A DNA stretch of 64,000 nt from AG1 sp035559775 (GTDB taxonomy: Archaea; Thermoproteota; Thermoprotei_A; Sulfolobales; AG1): NCBI GenBank assembly GCA_035559775.1, contig DATMAU010000038.1, positions 34,561-98,560 on the forward strand, written 5' to 3'. Under the pieces are notes generated by a model. That model was not told the DNA's origin. It searched no databases and saw only the letters and a list, made by a program, of their open reading frames with translations. Positions 1 to 9,196 of the stretch are shown in pieces (position 1 is the stretch's first letter; each line of letters begins with the position of its first letter). The position numbers and the translations under genes are program-made.

Positions 1-1524
1 CTCTACTTCGGCAACTCATACCTATACTACAAGTTCCTCTCAAGAGGCGTTGATGGTAAGGGAGCTAGGTATACATATACCGTGGCGGAGGCCCCGTGCC
101 CCTACAGCTGTGGCCTGTGCTCGATGCATGTGAGCCACTCAGCGTTAACCAACCTTGTTATCACAAATAGATGTGATCTTGACTGCTGGTACTGCTTCTT
201 CTTCGCCGAGAAGGCAGGCTATGTCTATGAACCCACAATAGATCAGATCAAGTTCATGGTATCACAGCTGATGAAACAGGGCGTCGCTACAGTGATCCAG
301 ATAACAGGTGGAGAGCCTACAATAAGAGAAGATCTACCACAGATCGTTAGAGAACTGAGAGCAATGGGTGTAACCCACCTACAGCTAAACACGCACGGAA
401 TAACATTCGCAAAGCTCTTCCACGAAGACCCAGACCTTGCTGTTAAATATGCTAGAGAGCTTAGAGAAGCTGGTGTAAATACTATATACATGAGCTTCGA
501 TGGTGTCACACCACAGACCAATCCTAAGAACCACTATGAGGTTCCATTCACATTCGAGGTGTTCAGAAAAGCCGGGATGACCAGCGTAGTGCTTGTCCCA
601 GTAGCTATAAAGTCCGTCAACGACCACGTATTTGGCGATATAATAAGGTTTGCCGCTAAGAACATGGATATAGTGAGGGCTGTTAACTTCCAGCCCGTGA
701 GCCTCACCGGGATGATGAAGAGGTTCGAGAGGGAGAGGTATAGGATAACCATAGCAGACGCAATAATAAAGATAGAGGAGCAGACAAACGGGCAGATCGA
801 TAGGGACTCGTGGTTCCCAGTACCAGCCTGTGTACCTATATCAGAATTCGCAGAAGCACTCTCAGGCAAGTTTAAGTTCGAAATGACATGCCACCCACAC
901 TGCGGTGCCGGAAGCTATGTCTACGTGGTTAGAAAAGGATCTTCGGTCTATGACTACGAGTTCATCCCACTAAGCAGAATGATCGATCTCGAAGGTTTCC
1001 TTGAATACCTCCACCAGAAGAGCGAGGAACTGAGAGAGGGTAGGAGCAAAATACTAACAGGCCTAGGCCTTGCATGGAACGCCGTGACCAAGTTCATAAA
1101 CTGGGAGAACGTGCCGGGAGAGATAAAGAAGATGCTTCCAAAACTAATCGTAGATATATTTGTCAAGCAGAGCTATGAAGCTCTCGGCGAGTTCCACTAC
1201 AAGTTCCTCTTCCTCGGCATGATGCACTTCATGGACCAGTATAACTACGATGTAGAGAGGGTAATGAGGTGCGACATACACTACACAATGCCCGACGGGA
1301 GGGTAGTGCCCTTCTGCGCCTTCAACGTCTTGCCAGATATCTATAGGGATTACGTGCAGAAGCAATACTCAATGAGCTTCGAGGAGTATGAGAGGAAATA
1401 CGGCCCCGGCAGGATCGGTGAGGCTATGAAGTTCAGAAGAACAAGGGATTACCTGGAAATGGTTAAGAAGCACCCGATATATCTAAGCCACTACCAGGAG
1501 TTCCTAAAAACAGACAAAAAGTAG
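1..1524 (+). CDS. tes: Tes-like radical SAM protein (tetraether lipid synthase family), 5'-truncated by window edge
   Basis: The reading frame is open from base 1, so the gene starts outside the window. A GTG at 82 is only an internal possibility. Counting from that GTG, Cys6/10/13 form a CPxxCGxC group, Cys31/35/38 (CDLDCWYC) are the radical-SAM CX3CX2C motif, and GGEP follows near residue 76. Later cysteines in PACVP, TCHPHC and MRCDIHY...PFC match the auxiliary Fe-S ligands of the MJ0619/Tes family. Tes joins archaeol tails to make caldarchaeol (GDGT) membrane lipids. The family assignment rests on motif order, and the exact substrate is inferred. It is followed by a T-rich stop region, so it is probably transcribed separately from trpS. 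It could instead be another MJ0619-type radical SAM enzyme. Confidence 0.8.
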   Translation, partial: LYFGNSYLYYKFLSRGVDGKGARYTYTVAEAPCPYSCGLCSMHVSHSALTNLVITNRCDLDCWYCFFFAEKAGYVYEPTIDQIKFMVSQLMKQGVATVIQITGGEPTIREDLPQIVRELRAMGVTHLQLNTHGITFAKLFHEDPDLAVKYARELREAGVNTIYMSFDGVTPQTNPKNHYEVPFTFEVFRKAGMTSVVLVPVAIKSVNDHVFGDIIRFAAKNMDIVRAVNFQPVSLTGMMKRFERERYRITIADAIIKIEEQTNGQIDRDSWFPVPACVPISEFAEALSGKFKFEMTCHPHCGAGSYVYVVRKGSSVYDYEFIPLSRMIDLEGFLEYLHQKSEELREGRSKILTGLGLAWNAVTKFINWENVPGEIKKMLPKLIVDIFVKQSYEALGEFHYKFLFLGMMHFMDQYNYDVERVMRCDIHYTMPDGRVVPFCAFNVLPDIYRDYVQKQYSMSFEEYERKYGPGRIGEAMKFRRTRDYLEMVKKHPIYLSHYQEFLKTDKK

Positions 1525-1555
1525 CATAAGACAAACCGCCTATTTCCCGGTTATA

Positions 1556-1566
1556 ATGGTTTTTTC
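1556..1566 (+). terminator. T-rich archaeal terminator after the Tes-like gene
   Basis: A run of six T lies 36 bases after the stop codon, just before the TATA box of the next gene. Archaeal RNA polymerase terminates at T-runs without needing a hairpin. The assignment is inferred from position. Confidence 0.4.
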
Positions 1567-1597
1567 CCAAGAGAAGATTATTGGGAATGTATGCCGA

Positions 1598-1605
1598 TTT
1601 AAAAC
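1598..1605 (+). promoter_or_regulatory. TATA box of trpS
   Basis: TTTAAAAC lies about 45 bases before the GTG start of TrpRS. It predicts a transcript start near 1628 and a leader of about 20 bases. Confidence 0.5.
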
Positions 1606-1647
1606 CTTATATCTCCCAAGTCACAGCATATATGGTGCTCAGCGTTT

Positions 1648-2814
1648 GTGGAGGAATTCACAGTAACCCCCTGGGAGGTTAGGGGCAGGGTTGATTATGA
1701 GAAGCTGATAAAGATCTTTGGGACCGAGGCTATAACCAGAGACCTCCTAGAGAGGCTTGAGAGACTCGCTGGAGGAGAGCTCCACGTCCTCCTAAGAAGA
1801 GGGGTCTTCTTCTCCCACAGGGATTTCGACAAAGTCCTAGATGATCTTGAGAAGGGCGGGAGCTTCTTCCTCTACACAGGGAGAGGACCCTCGGGGCCAA
1901 TGCATATAGGGCACCTGATACCCTTTATACTTACCAAATGGTTCCAGGATAGATTCAGGGCTAACGTGTATATAATGATCACGGATGATGAGAAGTTTCT
2001 CGACGAGGAGAAGATGAGCCTTGAGGAGGCTAGGCATTGGGCTTTTGAGAACACGCTCGATATAATAGCAGTTGGCTTCGACCCTGACAGGACATTCGTA
2101 TTCCACGATACAGAGTATATTGGTAAAATGTACCCCCTAGCTATAAAGATAGCTAAGAAAATAAACTATAACCTGGTAAGGGCTGTCTTCGGCTTCACAG
2201 GATCCACAAACATAGGGTTGCTCTTCTACCCAGCCCTCCAGATAGTCCCGACATTTTTCGAGAAAAAGAGGTGCCTGATCCCAGCAGCAATAGATCAGGA
2301 TCCCTATTGGAGGATACAGAGGGACCTGGCAGAGTCGTTTGGATACTACAAGGTTGCCGCTATACACTCAAAATTCCTCCCACCCCTCACGGGGTTTGAA
2401 GGGAAGATGAGCTCGTCAAAGCCGGAGACAGCCATATTCCTGACAGACGATCCTAAGACTGTGAGGACAAAGATCATGAAGTACGCCTTCTCAGGCGGGC
2501 AGCCGACGATCGAGCTCCACAGAAAGCTTGGAGGCAACCCGGATATAGATATATCCTTCCAGTGGCTCAAAATGCTCTTCGAACCAGACGATAAGAGGCT
2601 TAAAGAGATAGAGGACAGCTATAGATCCGGGGCTATGCTTACAGGCGAGCTTAAAGAATATCTCATCGATAAGATAAACAGATTCCTCGAAGAGCATAGA
2701 GAGAGGAGGGAGAAAGCCAGAGAGATGATCCACGTCTATATGCGGGAAGGAAAACTAGCTAGAGCCATGTGGGAGAGAGATCTGCTTGACACGGATCCTT
2801 CCAGTAATATATAA
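1648..2814 (+). CDS. trpS: Tryptophanyl-tRNA synthetase
   Basis: This class Ic synthetase charges tRNA-Trp in the cytoplasm. The protein has 388 residues, normal for the archaeal form. The HIGH-class motif appears as GPMHIGHL (about residues 82-89) and the KMSKS loop as KMSSS (about residue 253). The N-terminus FTVTPWEVRG is typical of archaeal TrpRS. The GTG start is the first usable one in frame, and upstream ATG/GTG codons are out of frame. moaA follows after 33 bases on the same strand, so the two may be co-transcribed. Confidence 0.95.
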   Translation: MEEFTVTPWEVRGRVDYEKLIKIFGTEAITRDLLERLERLAGGELHVLLRRGVFFSHRDFDKVLDDLEKGGSFFLYTGRGPSGPMHIGHLIPFILTKWFQDRFRANVYIMITDDEKFLDEEKMSLEEARHWAFENTLDIIAVGFDPDRTFVFHDTEYIGKMYPLAIKIAKKINYNLVRAVFGFTGSTNIGLLFYPALQIVPTFFEKKRCLIPAAIDQDPYWRIQRDLAESFGYYKVAAIHSKFLPPLTGFEGKMSSSKPETAIFLTDDPKTVRTKIMKYAFSGGQPTIELHRKLGGNPDIDISFQWLKMLFEPDDKRLKEIEDSYRSGAMLTGELKEYLIDKINRFLEEHRERREKAREMIHVYMREGKLARAMWERDLLDTDPSSNI

Positions 2815-2847
2815 ACTGTTTAGCAGAGATAATTTAGGTGCTACCGG

Positions 2848-4020
2848 GTGATTTTAGAAAATAGTAGCGATACCAACGGCCATATTATCGATAGATTTGG
2901 AAGGCCCTTCACGATAATGAGGATAAGCATAACCCATGACTGTAACTTCAAATGCTTCTTCTGCCACATGGAGGGAGAGGATCCAGAGTCAAAGAGCTAC
3001 CTAACCCCAGAGGAAATAGGAATGGTTGCAGAGGCAGCATCAAGGCTGGGTGTTAGGAGGTTTAAGATAACTGGGGGCGAGCCCACAATAAGAAGAGATC
3101 TGCTAGAAATAATAAGAGAGATCAGGGAAAGGGGTAGGGCTGAGGACATATCAATGACAACAAACGGAGTGCTTCTGAGAGACATGGCTACAAAACTTAG
3201 AGAGGCTGGGCTGGATAGAGTTAACATAAGCCTCCACGCACTAGATCCAGAGAAGTTCTACCAGATCACAGGGACAAGGCTCATGGACAGAGTGCTCGAA
3301 GGAGTCGACGCTGCTATAAACGCTGGTTTCAAGCAGATAAAGATCAACATGGTTATACTCAAAAACTTCAACGAAGACGATGTGTGGAGATTAATAGACT
3401 TTGTGAGGGGAAAGAAGATAGTGTTACAGCTCATAGAACTCCACCCAGTGGGCGAGGGGAGGAAGATCTTCACGCGGTTCCACACATTCCTCGACGATGT
3501 CGAGGAGAGGCTTTCAAAGACCTCAAAGATGAAGATCCGGAAGGAGCTCCACAACAGACCAATATATTACCTAGAAGGAGGAGGAGCTGTAGAGATAGTC
3601 AGACCTGTGAAGAACCCCATATTCTGCGCAGCATGCACAAGAATAAGGCTCACCGCAGATGGTTATCTGAAACCATGCCTTGTTAGGAATGACAACCTAG
3701 TGTCTATAAAAGAGATCCTTAGAATGAATACCAATAGAGAGAGAAAAATAGAGATGTTAATAGAAGCCCTGCTCATAGCCAACTCACGTAGAGAGCCCTC
3801 AGCATACTGGAGGATAGGTGAAGAGTTTGAGAGAGAAGTCCATAGATATCTAGGCAACGGGGCACTGGTAGACGGAACCCGAAGAATAAGGATCTCTATC
3901 CCCAAGAAGTCCCAGCCAAACATAAGGATCATGGACATACCGATACCGATCACGCTAAATAGCACTGCTAACGCTAGGGCTAATGCTGGTTATAAATATA
4001 GGATAGAAGATTTATTATAA
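2848..4020 (+). CDS. moaA: GTP 3',8-cyclase (molybdenum cofactor synthesis, MoaA)
   Basis: MoaA converts GTP to the pterin precursor of molybdenum/tungsten cofactor with two Fe-S clusters. The N-terminal cluster is Cys32/36/39 (CNFKCFFC) after DRFGRPFT. The C-terminal cluster is Cys260/263/277 (CX2CX13C). The HMEGE segment after the first cluster is the archaeal variant. After the second cluster the protein runs on for about 110 residues to a total of 390, longer than usual, with a low-complexity end. The molybdopterin oxidoreductase at the far end of the window would need this cofactor. GTG start, 33 bases after trpS. Confidence 0.92.
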   Translation: MILENSSDTNGHIIDRFGRPFTIMRISITHDCNFKCFFCHMEGEDPESKSYLTPEEIGMVAEAASRLGVRRFKITGGEPTIRRDLLEIIREIRERGRAEDISMTTNGVLLRDMATKLREAGLDRVNISLHALDPEKFYQITGTRLMDRVLEGVDAAINAGFKQIKINMVILKNFNEDDVWRLIDFVRGKKIVLQLIELHPVGEGRKIFTRFHTFLDDVEERLSKTSKMKIRKELHNRPIYYLEGGGAVEIVRPVKNPIFCAACTRIRLTADGYLKPCLVRNDNLVSIKEILRMNTNRERKIEMLIEALLIANSRREPSAYWRIGEEFEREVHRYLGNGALVDGTRRIRISIPKKSQPNIRIMDIPIPITLNSTANARANAGYKYRIEDLL

Positions 4021-4078
4021 TAAAAAACAAATAACACTATAATAAAACCCGTACTTGATCCCATCATAGATCCAGGGA

Positions 4079-5890
4079 TCATCTGGGTAATAAGCCTGCC
4101 ATTGAGATTATCATTAAAACTATTATTGCTATATGTGGCTTTAACTCTTCATAATCACTAGAGTACGGCAGAATATTTGTTGTCCTATAAGCCATGTGGG
4201 ATAAACCTGCAAGACTTAGCATCGTAATAGCTAGTGCAGATGCAACAGCACCGGCTTTGAACGGATCTATGTATATTAGTGCCGCTATAGACGCTATGAT
4301 CATTGCCAGGTAGAAGGCGCCCATGAGAATCATCCACTCAGGCAGCTCCCTCTCAACCTCAGCTACCCTCTTAACCTCCTCCAGGGCTTCTCTATCTGGA
4401 TCTCTAGCCATTGTTACTTTATCGACCTTGATCTTTGGGATCATTGCTACCATGAGGATCCCCACAGCACTCCCCAACGCTCCTATAAATACTGAGACAA
4501 GATTCTCAAACCCCCCTCTAATCAAAAGACTCTCCCAAGATCTTATCGCTAGGATCACGCCAGATAGTATTAGCAACAGGATCCCCATATATGTAGCCAC
4601 AAGCCCTCTAACCACATTGCTTCTCTTAATAACAATACCAGCATGCCTCTTAGAGAGAAGATAAATCCCCACCACAACTACGATCATAGGCGGTAACATT
4701 ACCTCAATCGCCTTGTCAAGCCCAACAGGTTCCCCAGGCGTGAGAGCACCCCATATAGTTGTCTGGATCAGGTAAACAACTATGAGAGCCCCTATAGCTG
4801 TATGCACAGGCCTCCTCAGCGGGTGTCTCTCATCACTTCTATCGAGGAAAGGCACTAGTAGTAAGTAAAGTAAGGGTAGCACAATCCCTACTATGAATGG
4901 GAGTAATATAGGGCTCGCCGGTATGGTTATGCTCACAATCCCTAGGTTTATAACTATAGGGCTCTGTATCGATAGGAACACAAAATCAGCCACCTTGTAG
5001 AAGAAGAGGAAGAACCATGGAGGGTACGGTGGGTGTTCAGATATAGTACCTCTTGGAGGGCCTGGTAGCGGTGATATAAGTGGGTGTAAATTCTCTACTG
5101 AGAGGGCTATTGAGAGCAATGCTAGTAATAATCCCCATGTGAGGCCTGTTATATATAATATATAGAGAAGATTTGTGGGGAACCATGGTGCCAGATCCTT
5201 TCTAGTCTGGCTTATTATAGAGAGAGAAGCCTTCCACCTACTCTCCTTAGGATCTGCAGGAGGCCCATAAGCCTCGAACAATGCCATATGCGCTACGAAG
5301 AGCAGCATAAGCAATGCCGCTGATATGACGTGGAAGGCGAGAACCCTTCTATATGTCTCCTCGACACTCGTGCCAAAAAGCAATGCTAATATATAGTTAC
5401 CAAGATCTGTTCCAAATACACCCGTCACAACGCCTTTACCAACGTTTATAGCGTCGTCAGCGGTTATATCGCCTACAAGCACATATCCCAGGAAGGCTGT
5501 GTTTAGCGTCATAACACCTGATAGAACACCAACTATCCATAGAAGCTCTCTAGGTTTTTTATAGGATGCCTTAAAGAAGTTTCTGAACATATGTATATAT
5601 GCCGATAATATCATTAGATGTGCTGCATATAGGTGGGAAGATAAGAGCAGCTGTCCGTATGGCACCTCCTTTATAATACTCATCGAGGAGTTATATGCAT
5701 CTAGGGGGTTATACCATATCAAGAGCATGAGACCTGTTAAAGCTAACCACGCGAAAGCAGATGCAGTAATTGCTCCCAGCCAGAAGTCCAAGCTAAAGTG
5801 GGTATAAGGAACCTTTCTAAATGGAATATCCCTCAGGTTAGCCCTATCAACAACCCAGTTCCATATCCTCTCAACAGGGTTTCCTCCCAT
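4079..5890 (-). CDS. Cytochrome b of a Rieske/cytochrome b complex
   Basis: This is a membrane quinol-oxidising cytochrome b of 603 residues. Two histidine pairs spaced 14 residues apart (SSH...YIHMFR and FHVIS...VAHMAL) are the ligands for two b haems. The N-terminal half is cytochrome b6-like. The second half carries the Qo loop, but the usual PEWY motif reads PPWF (in PPYPPWFFLFFYK), so the normal glutamate is absent. The C-terminal part has several additional hydrophobic segments, making it longer than mitochondrial cytochrome b. It lies 15 bases downstream of the Rieske gene and is almost certainly co-transcribed with it. No cytochrome c1 gene is nearby, as in SoxLN-type archaeal complexes. 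Confidence 0.93.
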   Translation of the reverse strand: MGGNPVERIWNWVVDRANLRDIPFRKVPYTHFSLDFWLGAITASAFAWLALTGLMLLIWYNPLDAYNSSMSIIKEVPYGQLLLSSHLYAAHLMILSAYIHMFRNFFKASYKKPRELLWIVGVLSGVMTLNTAFLGYVLVGDITADDAINVGKGVVTGVFGTDLGNYILALLFGTSVEETYRRVLAFHVISAALLMLLFVAHMALFEAYGPPADPKESRWKASLSIISQTRKDLAPWFPTNLLYILYITGLTWGLLLALLSIALSVENLHPLISPLPGPPRGTISEHPPYPPWFFLFFYKVADFVFLSIQSPIVINLGIVSITIPASPILLPFIVGIVLPLLYLLLVPFLDRSDERHPLRRPVHTAIGALIVVYLIQTTIWGALTPGEPVGLDKAIEVMLPPMIVVVVGIYLLSKRHAGIVIKRSNVVRGLVATYMGILLLILSGVILAIRSWESLLIRGGFENLVSVFIGALGSAVGILMVAMIPKIKVDKVTMARDPDREALEEVKRVAEVERELPEWMILMGAFYLAMIIASIAALIYIDPFKAGAVASALAITMLSLAGLSHMAYRTTNILPYSSDYEELKPHIAIIVLMIISMAGLLPR

Positions 5891-5905
5891 ACTCCCCCAC
5901 CACCT

Positions 5906-6709
5906 CTATGTGGCTCCACTCAGCTCCTCAGGGGTATATATAGTTACCTTATCCTTAACCACATCGCCACAAAGGTTACATGTCTTGCCAAATATGGTTG
6001 GTCCTACAACTCCTACAGCGTATAGATGGTCTGTAGAGCTATCCCATTCAAGCATTATCGTTGGAAGCGGATGGAGAGCTGGGTCGAGAAGCACAGCAGC
6101 ACCTCTATAGGGATCATATACCGTTCCATGGCAGGCGCAGTGGAAAACGCCGCCTTTCTGGCCTATATCTGGGGGGTTTGTTCTAAATCTCGTTGGCTGT
6201 CCAGGTGGGTAGAACCTCAGCTGTGGGAATATACAGCCTAAGTGTTGGCATATTAGGCTATAAGCTACAATAGATCTATTAGGGCCCACGCCACCGGGGA
6301 AAACATATTTAGCAGCGTTTGGGGGACCCTCAATAGGCTTCTCCTGACCTCCAACTGCTAGCGAAGGCACTCTGAGTGGATACATTGTAACCAAGAGCTC
6401 TATACTCTTAACCTCCACTGGGTTGCCATTGTTATCGCCAAGGTTTATGAGGATATTCTGTGTATCTGTTAAGGGGTAGTAGAAGAGGTAAGGCTTATTA
6501 ACCGGGAGCTGTGATGCTCTCACCGGCTCTCCATTTGAAAATACAAGCAGAGATCTGGGGTAATTGGCCGCACCACTAAGGGCGGGCGGAGTCACATACC
6601 TGATCGTGGGGATTATTAGAGAGCCGAGTGCACCAGCTATGCCTGCTGCCGCCATGTATCTTATCACATCCCTCCGCCTAACACCGCCCATTATTTCCCC
6701 CTCTACCAT
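5906..6709 (-). CDS. Rieske iron-sulfur protein
   Basis: This is the 2Fe-2S subunit that accepts electrons from quinol. The cluster-binding boxes are CQHLGC (about residue 153) and CACHGTVYD (about residue 191), separated by an unusually long insert. The N-terminus has a twin-arginine stretch RRRDVIRYMAAAG followed by a hydrophobic segment, which suggests Tat export and a membrane anchor. Alternative starts are the first ATG or the one six codons later (MGGVRRR). It is the first gene of a two-gene operon with cytochrome b. Confidence 0.93.
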   Translation of the reverse strand: MVEGEIMGGVRRRDVIRYMAAAGIAGALGSLIIPTIRYVTPPALSGAANYPRSLLVFSNGEPVRASQLPVNKPYLFYYPLTDTQNILINLGDNNGNPVEVKSIELLVTMYPLRVPSLAVGGQEKPIEGPPNAAKYVFPGGVGPNRSIVAYSLICQHLGCIFPQLRFYPPGQPTRFRTNPPDIGQKGGVFHCACHGTVYDPYRGAAVLLDPALHPLPTIMLEWDSSTDHLYAVGVVGPTIFGKTCNLCGDVVKDKVTIYTPEELSGAT

Positions 6710-6738
6710 TTTCTAGAGGACTATTAAAGGGGCTATTC

Positions 6739-6748
6739 TTTAATAAGA
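6739..6748 (-). promoter_or_regulatory. TATA box of the Rieske/cytochrome b operon
   Basis: On the minus strand CTTATTAAAG lies about 30-39 bases before the Rieske start codon and predicts a near-leaderless transcript. Confidence 0.5.
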
Positions 6749-6872
6749 GTGCTTAAACTAGTTACAGAAATATACATCTATATAAAAGAATATGAAGTCT
6801 TATAATACATACGTTTGATCAGATCGCCTGAAAAGCCTTTAAGTAACGCAACCTGACTCTCCTGGGATAGCT

Positions 6873-7349
6873 ATGAGAGAGATAGACATGGCTCTCTACG
6901 TTCTTATAGGTATTGAGCTCTATGTGCTACAGACCTTAATAGGCCCCGGGCTATATAGCCCCATACTATCCATGATATCACTAGCACTCTTAGTAATACC
7001 GGTGGTAAGGCTTGAAGGTACCGCTAGAGGTGTTGCTAGTGTCCTCGAGATCCTATTGGGTCTAGAGATCATAGCCCTAGGCTTCCTAATCCCAAGTGCT
7101 TCACTTTATAGCATCCCCTTAGGTATAGGGATAATAACCATCATGGGGATCCTGTTAATCGCGCTCTCAAGGGAAGGGCTGCCTAGATGGATCTCACTAG
7201 CAACAATACCCATGATATATGTGCTAATGATAGTAGTAGTCGAAGAATCTGTTGAGAGGGCCATTATTGTAGGTATGCTTGGAGCATTCCTAGCAGGAGG
7301 TTTTGTAGGTCTCACACTGACTAGAGAGCCGGAGGAGATAGAGGTTTAG
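6873..7349 (+). CDS. Hypothetical membrane protein, about five transmembrane segments
   Basis: I do not recognise this 158-residue protein. It is almost entirely hydrophobic, with about five membrane spans, and ends in a short acidic tail (REPEEIEV). A TATA-like CCTTTAAGTAA about 30 bases upstream supports the ATG start. It is divergent from the Rieske/cytochrome b operon and may be linked to it, but nothing in the sequence proves that. Confidence 0.75.
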   Translation: MREIDMALYVLIGIELYVLQTLIGPGLYSPILSMISLALLVIPVVRLEGTARGVASVLEILLGLEIIALGFLIPSASLYSIPLGIGIITIMGILLIALSREGLPRWISLATIPMIYVLMIVVVEESVERAIIVGMLGAFLAGGFVGLTLTREPEEIEV

Positions 7350-7644
7350 GAACACATATAGTTTCAGCCGACTAAGAATATCTAAACAGCAACCCGTAAC
7401 TTTATCGCTAAGAGCAATGTAAAGCGAACCCAGCCAACAGACTTATTGCTCATAGTACCCTGGTGACCTTTAAAACGCGCGTTGTATCTCCCTCTATTAG
7501 CGGTTACATTTATCGCTTGTACCTCTTTATCTCTTTGCTTCGTTAGTATCGTTCCACTGCCAGGAATGTTAGTTACATATCTACCAGAACCTCTATCATG
7601 GAGGCTCTGATTATAAGCCCTTATACCAAAGGCACGAGCGCGTA
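7350..7644. other. Intergenic stretch without a recognised gene
   Basis: No gene is recognised here. A long frame on the minus strand lacks any start codon (see rejected items). The stretch leads into repeat copy A. Confidence 0.5.
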
Positions 7645-7915
7645 GACTGTTTTTCTTATTGATATTCGTGGGGAAGATTTATAAGCTTTGATTTGAATGG
7701 TTTTGACCATGTTTGATCTCAATATTGACTCTAGATGGTAAATAGGAGCATTACTCCAAGCCGCCCAGATGATGATCTTACAGTAGATGGGAATCCCGCA
7801 CCTTTGAGCCAGTAGCAGTCATGAACCTATAAGATCAAGAGACCCCTGCGAGCTAGGTAGAAGCCCCTTGGTATAGAAGGAAAAAGAATATTAGCAGACA
7901 TCCAGAGATAAGACG
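7645..7915 (+). repeat. Family 1 repeat, copy A (decayed)
   Basis: It shares the whole architecture of family 1: a left end resembling GACTGTTTTTCTTATTGAT, a TATA-like ATTTATAAGCTTTG, a central AGTAGATGGG box, a TGAACC...GTAGAAGCCCC box and a right end ACATCCAGAGATAA. It is closest to copies D and F. One frame of the middle reads SITPSRPDDDLTVDG, parallel to SNAPNHPGNDLIVDG in copy D, which suggests a decayed protein tail. Family membership was judged by eye. Confidence 0.6.
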
Positions 7916-7975
7916 AACAGTGGTCTTTCCAATCCCTTCTAATCCCTATATCTCTCCCAGGGTATTCTTCAATAG

Positions 7976-9130
7976 GTGGTATGGATGGGCATGGTTCTGG
8001 ACAGGCTGAAGCCCTTATCTGCTGGACAGGAGGCTATGCTCTCAGCGCTCAGGGATCCTGAGGCTGAGATTGTCGGCATATTTGGCCCCAGCGGTTCTGG
8101 TAAGAGCCTCTTTTCGATAGCATATGGTGTTGACTCGATCATAAGTGGCAGGTTTAAGAGATTCCTCGTAGTGAAGCCCCTCGTCAATGTGGTGAGTGGT
8201 GCTGGCATAGGCGTTGAGGTTGGTAGGGAGGTGTTTGAGGGGCTTGTACTAGATTATCTGAGGGATCTTGCGTCAACCCTCCAGATTGAGGGGGATTTAG
8301 AAGAGCTGTTTAAGAGAAGATCTATACAGATCGTGGATCTCCACTACCTCAAGGGAAGAACCTTTGACGATTCGCTAGTATTCATAGACGATATCCAGAA
8401 CATGCCTGCTGAAAGCGTTATAGAGATCCTGACAAGGGTTGGTAATAGGAGCAAGATGATCGTTGCAGGAGACCCCGTGTTTCAGAGGCTAAAGAGGGTC
8501 GAGAGAGACTCTTCAGCAATTATAAGGGAGATACTGCTCGGTGAGGAGAAAGCAAGGGTCGTGGATCTAGGGTTAGCCGATGTAGTAAGACCAGGAGCTA
8601 GGAGAGGGCTGAAGCTGTTTATGGAACTGATACTGAGGAGCAGAAGTATGAGCGATGAGGAGAGGAGAGTGGCAAGCATAGTACCTCACCACGCACCGGA
8701 TGCCGATATAGTGACGGTCTTTGATGTCACTAAGGCTAAGGAAACCTACGGTGTCAAGGGCGAGGGAGTGCCTGACATATTGATCTTCACAAAAACACCT
8801 GGAAGGCTTATAGGCAAGGGCGGGGAAAGGATCCAGAAGATCGAGAAGGAGATCGGCAAAAAGGTGAGAGGCGTAGAGCTTGTCCTCGACTTCAAAGAAT
8901 GGATAAGATCCGTGCATCCAGTAACATGGGCTTATAAACACATCATTGGCGCAGACTTCGCAGGACCAAGACTTAGGATAAGGATCGATAGAGAGGCTGC
9001 AGGAGCCTTCATAGGGCAGGGAGGATCCCACATAAGGTTCCTAGAATACATATTCGAAGGACTACTAGGAATAGGTGTTGAGATAGAACAAGTAGAGGTC
9101 AAAACCGAAAGAGAGAGGAAGAAAAAATGA
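7976..9130 (+). CDS. PhoH-like ATPase with two KH RNA-binding domains
   Basis: The protein has 384 residues. The N-terminal P-loop ATPase has Walker A GPSGSGKS (about residues 39-46) and Walker B SLVFIDDIQN, as in the PhoH family. Two KH-type motifs follow, PGRLIGKGGERIQKIEKE (about 273) and AGAFIGQGGSHIRF (about 345). The combination points to an ATP-dependent RNA-binding protein in RNA processing or decay. The exact role is unknown. ATGs a few codons after the GTG are possible alternative starts. The NAD-kinase-like gene follows 66 bases later. Confidence 0.85.
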   Translation: MVWMGMVLDRLKPLSAGQEAMLSALRDPEAEIVGIFGPSGSGKSLFSIAYGVDSIISGRFKRFLVVKPLVNVVSGAGIGVEVGREVFEGLVLDYLRDLASTLQIEGDLEELFKRRSIQIVDLHYLKGRTFDDSLVFIDDIQNMPAESVIEILTRVGNRSKMIVAGDPVFQRLKRVERDSSAIIREILLGEEKARVVDLGLADVVRPGARRGLKLFMELILRSRSMSDEERRVASIVPHHAPDADIVTVFDVTKAKETYGVKGEGVPDILIFTKTPGRLIGKGGERIQKIEKEIGKKVRGVELVLDFKEWIRSVHPVTWAYKHIIGADFAGPRLRIRIDREAAGAFIGQGGSHIRFLEYIFEGLLGIGVEIEQVEVKTERERKKK

Positions 9131-9196
9131 ATAACAAACAGGGCAAGCAGCTTTCGGGAATGTCACCCCCATTTCCAAAGCATATCAATCCTCACT

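Noticed and set aside
7382..7678. Minus-strand open frame of about 99 codons upstream of repeat A
   Set aside because: It has no usable start codon, no promoter and no recognisable motif. It may be chance or a remnant.
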